A stretch of 64,000 nt of DNA from CAZMVY01 sp964617875 (GTDB taxonomy: Bacteria; Planctomycetota; Phycisphaerae; UBA1845; PWPN01): assembly GCA_964617875.1 (NCBI GenBank), contig CAZUAI010000013.1:21295-85294 (forward strand), given 5' to 3'. How positions within the stretch are numbered: position 1 is the stretch's first letter; every line of letters begins with the position of its first letter. Positions 60,401 to 64,000 of this stretch are shown one piece after another. Both the position numbers and the translations under genes were made by a program. The notes beneath the pieces were generated by a model that saw only the letters and a list, made by a program, of their open reading frames with translations, was not told the DNA's origin and did not search any database.

Positions 60401-60463
60401 AGCGCCTTCTCGAAGTGCTTCAACGGCCCGAACAACCCCGTGAGCGATGCGTGCGGCACGTAA
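54467..60463 (+). CDS. Giant secreted multidomain protein with dockerin-like C-terminus
   Basis: A 1998-residue exported protein with signal peptide 1-27 ('LALGALVLLLLAPTASA'). Two tandem copies of one module occupy ~138-291 ('ASRRLTKTNGF...GTGVTPGVYAVTSKVDNST', then 'ATKRLTRTNAF...GTGVTPGTYLIAQKVNNST'). A LamG-like domain with 'AIRETG'/'GLRET'/'GIREN' starts recurs near 350, 900 and 1415. Two near-copies of 'GAPQGKLI' jelly-roll units lie at ~918-1105 and ~1635-1810. IPT/TIG-like units are at ~1123-1218, ~1221-1311 and ~1815-1911. A PA14-like segment ('YGSDDGIKIWQNGTLRVNYD') is near 1545. The end has two 'DF..F..CFNGPN' repeats with Asp-rich loops, a dockerin type I-like anchor. The ATG at 54467 follows GAGGAGG. 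Likely a surface or extracellular binding protein. Confidence 0.82.
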   Translation: MNTMLRIGSGLALGALVLLLLAPTASAATRTFDFEGTQYGNSDDFCTNNPPPPMFNVPEYSFTKDFLWGDALPRGDTVGCSAEGGQYPHGIYDFGSSSYYTRELEYFGGSGSNRLIFSWDNQWNLVINPVNTDVPPTVTGMNWTEASRRLTKTNGFNTYNWFAGDTINITAGTGVTPGVYAVTSKVDNSTIELGADITAGTANITDNSIAGAISHNGYIGLSWTAATKRLTRTNAFSTLVPFEGDKIVINAGTGVTPGTYLIAQKVNNSTIELVDSIAAADVTDSSIGGTVSHSADAIWARVITDQFSYTTPVCRNPTIHLGVGSSVSMKFVVFAEDINGDENTAGKLELSLAIRETGRNLPLGEDGGTAGSLELVGVDTALRGPVPVGGVTVTHSSAYQPTTVKWTFVDRSDPPDGTVDGVDVTVTPPGGSPTTYQKNIAAFGGSGDGVLAATPYNRGAIDSLCIRRPLDDDTSVKLFVYVDDVVMDAPGIADPVKIKPPLPAGQTFATVQFINPTATALKLYKTVGGVLQEPPIATASAPPADFSSGSYKFTGLTGFVQNDLITAVQIVDGTPSEPCDPILVSAFGVIDDFSTGVAHYAAYDPDNPALPKYRTYYDVSPIAWAYAEARQFPGEPGNTSLAISDGGWTNGVYAIYDEVFPANDVYYAKARMRIQESNDYRSGVLQYQLGVQPGGQHRGMGALQPCTIFGSMQGLTTNNDSALAAQWVSTSDFSASSGQDLLVALCTDVTSGGWNGRSTNWGGWYVSQTSGGVTLFVDDLTVMQGAPPINNCSEVPIVQPAAPLVAGATSVTVANVSAAADYTYVYVNDVLAGTLDCRALGEGNKTVPISAALRIGDKVRATVSYPSAANPGTQIEGCAGSPVATVGTGRNRNGIRLTVGLRETRCTPTAPGQDGGYTGSIEWVGASSTFNGAPQGKLINPSADWQTVVFYPSITNPPSGDPIMSYESGNGLLDIYSTFYKQGAFEHLAVAPDPENPNSGPYVLYIDSIQTGAATIATFDGFDTGVTQVMFRNPNYLTSFAPYLLSDPCRTIIDDTVWYGATGKSLRVEFQFAEEQRWARLTTYSLYGTPSNDLPNPSVYFNQPLTLRILYPPPTVACPNVPTVNSITPSSGPRGTTLTGVVVTGTNFVAGSTQVKLQWTGYVSGQGYVVTDVLARNVNVTSSTSLTCDLPLPANMTEGAWDLFVGTCAYGKKANAFNACIPPTLATAAISPTYGEHGATVTLTVSGTFFVDGGTTVKLVKGAIEVPGTNVTVASNRNSLTADFVLPWDPTGVGFYDLVLATCGGTVTRTSAYEVRCTTPVINGPLKAGDTAVTVTGALAAPQAITIYADGSPIGSKTSGFVGGGTESVTLNAPLVAGQTITARQTVGGVESCDATVSSGVVGTGDNTGLMLTLGIRENPNLTGGIGDDGVNMTPSGGSDSTYITSWLVLKAPDGSGYFTAVDRVTAHATDWLASLGGEANIRPAVDEAGPGSTAWQVFTSSINQVVLQTTATVTGVYPMSPEPDKCAAYAVVYVNNRGPNASVRIKYGSDDGIKIWQNGTLRVNYDGDRSYTEDGSTSSAFTLLAGWNTFVVKCSENTGAWGFGFRLVQGGDSTSPVPNIEVSTTRPTVLVNSSSLEWLGASTTVSGAPQGKLITPDSGWQTVTFTPGVDPVISYSGGNGVLEGTYGVLDTIAVTSLGTNTGPYELYIDNVRNGGTTFETFESYTVPAEVMIRPPRTSGSTSAGLLPGVDVATLDDTMGDASAKSDRIQFQFKDLGTNRWARLITSGAANRPSPQVLLSQPITLRVLLKSACAPPSVSAIATTYRKFDGSYTNWGFSGETLTGVKITGGGFAAGATVKLKMAGQADITATNVTVNSATQITCDLNLAGAAVGLWDVVVRTCADATLPAAFEVSPACKAVPQNVHQDFPSDIDVDINDFTVFAACFNGPNRAPGESADIAKCRCLDVSRNGDIDLIDFSAFSKCFNGPNNPVSDACGT

Positions 60464-60523
60464 GCCGAACGCCGCCCGGCGGCGGGATTGAGGGTCGCTG
60501 ACGCCGTAGCGTAGTGTTTCAAA

Positions 60524-60558
60524 GGCCGCGCGGTCTGCCCCAGGCAGGCCGCGCGGCC
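60524..60558 (+). terminator. Terminator-like hairpin after the giant gene
   Basis: GGCCGCGCGG (60524-60533) pairs with CCGCGCGGCC (60549-60558), extended inward by TGCC/GGCA. It is followed by GTCTTGTTGG, a poor T-tract. It also lies just past the convergent MMPL stop, so it may serve both strands. Confidence 0.55.
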
Positions 60559-60591
60559 GTCTTGTTGGTGCCGGGTGCTGAGGGCCGGTCG

Positions 60592-62814
60592 CTACGTCGC
60601 CCGGTGCGCGCGGCTTCGTCGCTGCGCGTACAGCCAGAAGCTCGGCATCAGCAGGGGCCGCACGATGAACGTGTCGAGAACCATGCCCAGCGCCAGCGCG
60701 AACCCGAGTTGACGAAGGAGGTCCAGCCCCCCGGCCCAGAGCGACCCGAGCGTGGCCGCCATGATGAGCCCGCAGTTGCTGATGACCGAACCCGTGCGGA
60801 TCACGGCGCGGCGCGTCCCCTCGTCGGGGCCGTGGGCTTCCGTTTCCTGCCGCAGCCGCGTCACGAGGAAAATGTTGTAATCCTGCCCGACCGCCACGAT
60901 GATCACGAAGAGGAAGAGGCGCACCTTGTAATCGAGGCCGTCCTGGCCGAGCACCCGTGTGAAGAACTCGTGCGACACGCCGAGCGTCGCCGCATAGGTC
61001 AGGAGCGTGGCGGCGATCATGAACAGCGACAGGCCGGCACGCCGGACGAGCAGAACCAGGACCAGCCAGATCACGACCGTGGCGCCAATCCACACGCGCC
61101 ACTGGTCGCGCGCCATGTAGTCGCGGACCTGGAGAATGTACGGCGTGGCGCCGATGGCGAGGATTTCGCTGTTCGGTCCGAAGGGAGCCCCGGCCGTGCG
61201 GACGGCCTGCCGGACGACCTCGCGGACCTGCTGGAAGGTCTGCATGGCCCCGTTGGACAGCGGTTTGTCCCGAAGGGCGATCTCGATGCGCATCGTGCGC
61301 GCCGGTGTGGATAGGTAGAAGGGCTCGGACGCGGCCGTCAGCAGCGCGCGCCCCAGGCCTTCCGCCGGCTCGGCCCGTGAGCCCAGAGGGCGACTCCAGT
61401 CCGACACCTCGGCCACGCCGTCAATCGGCAGCAGGGCTTGTGCGATCTGCCGGCTCAGCGTTCGCATCGCGCCGGCGTCAAGCGTCGCCTCGGGCGATCG
61501 GATGAGCAGCGTAATCGGGTAGAGCGACCCTTCGGCAAAGTGCCTGCGTGCGATGGCGGCGCCGCGCTCGCTGCTGCTGCCCGCCGGCAGTTCGGCGAGC
61601 GTGTCGTAGCGGAACCGGATCGAGCCCGCCCGCAAGGCCGCCGGACTCAGCAATGCCACGCCGATCAGGAGGACCGCGCCGGGATGACGGACGACCACGG
61701 CGGCCAGCCTCGGCCACACGTGCCGCTGGCCGAGGGTCGTCGAAAGCCGTTCCCCGACGGGCCAGAAGATGACGCGGCCGGCGAGGACCACCATCGACGG
61801 GACGAGCGTCACCCCTGCCAGAGGCGCCCAGCAGAGCACGAGGCCGAGCACCTGCCCGGCGTTGTGCGTGGGGACCATGTCCGTGGCGATGAGGCTGAGC
61901 AGGCCGAGGATCGTCGTGGCGGAACTGGCGACGATCGCGGGGCCGACGCCCCAGGTGGCCTCGGCCGCGGCGCGGCGGAGGGCTTCGGGCCCCGGGCACG
62001 CGGCCCGCTCCTCGCGGTATCGGGCCAGCCAGAACATCGCGAAGTCCGTGCCGGCGCCGTAGAGCAGAACCACCGTGAACATCCGTTCCAGGTCGGACAC
62101 CTGCCAACCGGCCGTGCCGAGGATGTCCAGCGTGCGGAGCGCGAGGATCGTGCAGACGCTGACGCCCACGAGTGGCAACGCCGCCGCCACGGGAGATCGG
62201 TAGACCAGCAGCAGGATCAGCAGCACGCAGGCTACTGTGACCCACAGCGTTCGGCGGACGCCCAGTTTCATCGTTCTGCCGAGGTCCCGTCCCACGCCGG
62301 CCGTGCCCGACAGTTCTACCTGCAGGCCGGGCGGCCGTCCCGCGACGCCGAGCGATTCGATGGCGTCAACCGCGTCCGCCGCGGCGGCGCCGGCGTAGAA
62401 CGTCGGCAGGTTGACGACCAGGATCGCGGCCTCGCCGTCCGCGCTCACAAGCCTCTGGCGAAGGTAGCCTTCGCTGGGCGACAGGACGGTCCACCGCCGG
62501 TTGTGCTCGGCGGCGTGTCGGCGAACGGTGTCCGCGTACGCGCGGGCGTAATCGAAATCGGGTGGTTGCAGCCCGCCGGGGCGGCAGAGGATGACGGCGG
62601 CCTGACTGCGGGCCGCCAGCGCGGGAAACGCCGCCTCCATCAGGGCGATGCCGCGTTGCTCTTCCGAATCGGCGGGGAGGAACGACGCCGGTTCCGCGAT
62701 GGTTCGGTCGGCCAACCCCAGGCGGGCGGTGACCAGGGCCGCGCCGGCGAGGGCCCAGGCAATGATAACCGCCAGAGGCCGTTCGGCCACGACGCGTCCG
62801 AGACGTCGAAACAT
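60592..62814 (-). CDS. MMPL/RND-type exporter
   Basis: A 740-residue inner-membrane protein of the MMPL branch of the RND superfamily, exporting lipids or other hydrophobic compounds by proton motive force. One N-terminal helix ('PLAVIIAWALAGAALVTA') is followed by a periplasmic domain. A first bundle ('TLWVTVACVLLILLLVYRSP', 'FTVVLLYGAGTDFAMFWLAR', 'ASSATTILGLLSLIATDM') precedes a second periplasmic domain and bundle ('KVRLFLFVIIVAVGQDYNIF', 'VISNCGLIMAATLGSLW'). The 'GAGTDFAMF' and 'VGQDYNIF' Asp residues match the proton-relay sites. The ATG at 62814 lies 6 nt after the -10 box with no ribosome site, so it is leaderless. rpsG is upstream on the same strand, but its stop precedes the MMPL promoter. 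Confidence 0.9.
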   Translation of the reverse strand: MFRRLGRVVAERPLAVIIAWALAGAALVTARLGLADRTIAEPASFLPADSEEQRGIALMEAAFPALAARSQAAVILCRPGGLQPPDFDYARAYADTVRRHAAEHNRRWTVLSPSEGYLRQRLVSADGEAAILVVNLPTFYAGAAAADAVDAIESLGVAGRPPGLQVELSGTAGVGRDLGRTMKLGVRRTLWVTVACVLLILLLVYRSPVAAALPLVGVSVCTILALRTLDILGTAGWQVSDLERMFTVVLLYGAGTDFAMFWLARYREERAACPGPEALRRAAAEATWGVGPAIVASSATTILGLLSLIATDMVPTHNAGQVLGLVLCWAPLAGVTLVPSMVVLAGRVIFWPVGERLSTTLGQRHVWPRLAAVVVRHPGAVLLIGVALLSPAALRAGSIRFRYDTLAELPAGSSSERGAAIARRHFAEGSLYPITLLIRSPEATLDAGAMRTLSRQIAQALLPIDGVAEVSDWSRPLGSRAEPAEGLGRALLTAASEPFYLSTPARTMRIEIALRDKPLSNGAMQTFQQVREVVRQAVRTAGAPFGPNSEILAIGATPYILQVRDYMARDQWRVWIGATVVIWLVLVLLVRRAGLSLFMIAATLLTYAATLGVSHEFFTRVLGQDGLDYKVRLFLFVIIVAVGQDYNIFLVTRLRQETEAHGPDEGTRRAVIRTGSVISNCGLIMAATLGSLWAGGLDLLRQLGFALALGMVLDTFIVRPLLMPSFWLYAQRRSRAHRAT

Positions 62815-62820
62815 GCGGGC

Positions 62821-62849
62821 CTTGTACCCAGAGCCGAAGGGCAGGTCAA
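62821..62849 (-). promoter_or_regulatory. MMPL gene promoter, leaderless geometry
   Basis: Minus strand: TTGACC (62844-62849), 17-nt spacer, TACAAG (62821-62826), then six nucleotides and the ATG at 62814. The last -10 position is G instead of T. Confidence 0.5.
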
Positions 62850-62894
62850 AGACTCATCGGGGTGACGGGCATTGAGCCGTGGAGACGGCGCGCA

Positions 62895-63371
62895 TTACCA
62901 GGCAAAGTGCGCGAATGCCTTGTTGGCGTCGGCCATCCGGTGGACGTTTTCGCGTGTGGTGACGGCCGTTCCCTCGCCCTTGTAGGCATCAATCAGCTCC
63001 GCGGCGAGCTTCTCGGCCATCGGCTTGCCTTTCTTCGCCCGGGCGGCCTCGAGGATCCAGCGGATGGCGAGCGACTGCTGACGCCGGCGGTTCACTTGCA
63101 TCGGAACCTGGTAGTTGGAGCCGCCCACGCGCTTCGAGCGGACTTCGATGCTGGGTTTCACGTGGTCGATGGCCTTTTCGAAGACCTCGAGCGGGGTGGC
63201 GTCCTTGATCTTGTCCGCGATGATATCCATGGCGCCGTAGAACATCGCCGTCGCCACGGACTTTTTGCCCTGCCACATGAGGCAGTTGACGAACTTGCTC
63301 ACGAGCTTGCTGTTGAACCGGGCGTCCGGGATCAGCTGGTCTTCCGACTTTGTCCACCGCTTGTAGGCCAT
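62895..63371 (-). CDS. rpsG: 30S ribosomal protein S7
   Basis: A 158-residue S7, the primary assembly protein of the 30S head. It starts 'MAYKRWTKSEDQLIPDARFN', with 'LVSKFVNCLMWQGKKSVAT', 'PLEVFEKAIDHVKPSIEV', 'RVGGSNYQVPMQVNRRRQQS' and 'RENVHRMADANKAFAHF' in the family order; the length is standard. The ATG at 63371 has GGAAG upstream. In most bacteria rpsG sits between rpsL and fusA; here it is flanked by an MMPL gene and tRNA-Pro, with no rpsL or fusA in the window. Confidence 0.97.
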   Translation of the reverse strand: MAYKRWTKSEDQLIPDARFNSKLVSKFVNCLMWQGKKSVATAMFYGAMDIIADKIKDATPLEVFEKAIDHVKPSIEVRSKRVGGSNYQVPMQVNRRRQQSLAIRWILEAARAKKGKPMAEKLAAELIDAYKGEGTAVTTRENVHRMADANKAFAHFAW

Positions 63372-63625
63372 AAACCGTGCTTCCGTTTCTCTTTCGTCAC
63401 GAACCGAACTCATCCGGCCCCGACCGCAGCCGCCGGCGACCGCGCGGGCCCGCGCCACCGCCCCACGATACGCCCGCGGGGAACGACAACCGCCCCCTGG
63501 GCCTTCCGGGGCGTCAAGACCGCTTATTTTCCCCTATTGCCGCCTCCAAGTCAACAGGTCCTTTGGGCGGCCTTGGGCGGCGTTGCATTTCGATCGGCGT
63601 CCGGTTATGCTCATAGGGGTATCGC

Positions 63626-63700
63626 CGGGGCGTAGCTCAGCCTGGCTAGAGCGCTTGGTTCGGGACCAAGAGGTCGCTGGTTCAAATCCAGTCGCCCCGA
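63626..63700 (+). tRNA. tRNA-Pro (anticodon CGG)
   Basis: 75 nt beginning CGGGGCG and ending CGCCCCG plus the discriminator A, with 7-bp acceptor pairing. The D-arm starts TAGCTCAGCCTGGCTAGAGC, the anticodon stem is CTTGG/CCAAG around loop TTCGGGA (anticodon CGG), and the T-arm is GCTGGTTCAAATCCAGT. No CCA is encoded. Its 3' end is a classic integration site, and an integrase-like gene begins 120 nt downstream. Confidence 0.93.
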
Positions 63701-63772
63701 GTAACGTAAGTCACGCCGAACGCTTGAGTTAGCGTACCTTCCCGCGTCGGGAAGTGCGGCTCGAGAGTCCCA

Positions 63773-63798
63773 GATCGTTGGTAGTACTACCAACGATC
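63773..63798. promoter_or_regulatory. Perfect 26-bp palindrome upstream of the recombinase gene
   Basis: GATCGTTGGTAGT followed by ACTACCAACGATC, a perfect dyad with no loop. A second, shorter dyad (TTCCCGcgtCGGGAA, about 63738-63752) lies between it and the tRNA. It sits 22 nt before the recombinase start codon; it could be an operator or a recombinase-binding site. Confidence 0.6.
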
Positions 63799-63819
63799 GC
63801 AGATTCTGGAGGCCGCACG

Positions 63820-64000
63820 ATGTCTCGAAGAGCATCCGGAGTACCAAAGTACGGTTTGCACAAGCCGACCGGGCAGGCCCGCGTCGTCCTTGACGGCCGG
63901 ACCCACTACCTCGGCAAGTATGGCACCGATGAGAGTAGGCAGCGCTACCCCAACCTTCGCACGCGGCCGGCGTCAAAGCGGCTGGCGATAGCGCCAGGGC
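63820..64000 (+). CDS. Tyrosine-type recombinase/integrase N-terminus (truncated by window end)
   Basis: The frame starts at the ATG at 63820 with 'CTGGAGGCCGCACG' as a strong ribosome site, and is open to the last base (60 residues). It reads 'VPKYGLHKPTGQARVVLDG', then 'RTHYLGKYGTDESRQRY', the small N-terminal domain typical of planctomycete phage-type integrases (K/RxTGQAxVxLxGxxHYLGxxxTxES). After 'SRQRY' the sequence becomes Arg/Pro-rich and departs from that pattern, so a frameshift or a different continuation is possible. The catalytic domain is beyond the window. Position next to tRNA-Pro supports an integrase. Confidence 0.6.
   Translation, partial: MSRRASGVPKYGLHKPTGQARVVLDGRTHYLGKYGTDESRQRYPNLRTRPASKRLAIAPG

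Noticed and set aside
53768..61102. 2444-residue open frame on the minus strand opposite the giant gene
   Set aside because: Its product is an Arg/Val/Asp-rich antisense mirror of the secreted protein with no domain. Such frames are expected in GC-rich DNA, where stop codons are rare.
1..64000. Defence, toxin-antitoxin, secondary-metabolite or phage gene clusters
   Set aside because: No restriction, retron, CBASS, TA, NRPS/PKS or phage structural genes were recognised; only the integrase-like start at the right edge hints at accessory DNA.

Overview
The window is a GC-rich chromosomal segment of a planctomycete, most likely from the class Phycisphaerae or a related uncultured lineage. Three lineage markers support this. 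There are two PEP-CTERM proteins whose C-termini have the form PEPATxVMLAxGGxLLRRRR. There are two type II prepilin-like proteins (FTLIELLVVVAIIALL) with a C-terminal FDGHxxxxR/Q block. A CxGCGYNLTG...CPECG zinc ribbon typical of this group sits inside a transporter. All names are family-level assignments made by reading translated motifs; no database search was run.

Layout. 1-6.1 kb: end of a C39-like peptidase, an MFS transporter, a prolyl-oligopeptidase lipoprotein and a zinc-dependent phospholipase C-like protein, with a repeat-filled gap holding a gene remnant. 6.2-8.6 kb: two small planctomycete proteins (DUF6941-like and DUF2617-like) and lexA with its own promoter, long leader and terminator. 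9.2-18 kb: a secreted beta-helix protein, a DegT-type aminotransferase, purM, aconitase and proA. 18-24.5 kb: an SDR/zinc alcohol dehydrogenase pair, a pteridine-reductase-like SDR, a DUF1015 protein, rsmG, a Tat-exported protein and a small acidic protein. 25-30 kb: a catabolic operon on the minus strand (sugar isomerase, FGGY kinase, sodium:sugar symporter). 30-35 kb: a TrmJ-like RNA methyltransferase and two large membrane proteins (TMTC-like TPR protein, DUF2723 protein). 35-43 kb: two secreted Ig-like or unknown proteins, a 2H phosphoesterase, a sialate O-acetylesterase, a glycogen synthase-like enzyme, and a zinc-ribbon/prepilin pair. 43-54 kb: valS carrying an in-frame repeat insertion, two PEP-CTERM proteins, a Tat-signal sugar isomerase-like protein, a coiled-coil membrane protein and a second prepilin. 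54-60.5 kb: a 1998-residue secreted multidomain protein with a dockerin-like end. 60.5-64 kb: an MMPL exporter, rpsG away from the str operon, tRNA-Pro(CGG), and the start of a tyrosine-recombinase-like gene behind a perfect 26-bp palindrome, which looks like the edge of an integrated element.

Most genes are housekeeping or carbohydrate-related, and several units are clear: isomerase-kinase-symporter, SDR-ADH with an ATGA overlap, and zinc ribbon-prepilin with an 11-nt overlap. The 41.8-60.5 kb stretch is dominated by envelope and extracellular proteins.

Three features stand out at the DNA level. (1) Promoters readable as TTGnnn-17-TAnnnT recur. In at least four genes (S9 peptidase, purM, DUF2723, MMPL), and probably a fifth (TPR protein), the -10 box ends exactly 6 nt before the start codon with no Shine-Dalgarno, which predicts leaderless mRNAs. 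(2) A family of tandem roughly 30-bp units (CACGTAGGGCACGGTCG...) ending in a CGGGCAAGACCTGCCGC tail recurs in at least four intergenic gaps. (3) Palindromic repeat elements occur in gaps and, in one case, inside the essential gene valS. No CRISPR array, rRNA or complete insertion sequence was seen. The window gives no convincing evidence of a new defence system; the strongest novelty candidates are the repeat families and the leaderless initiation pattern.
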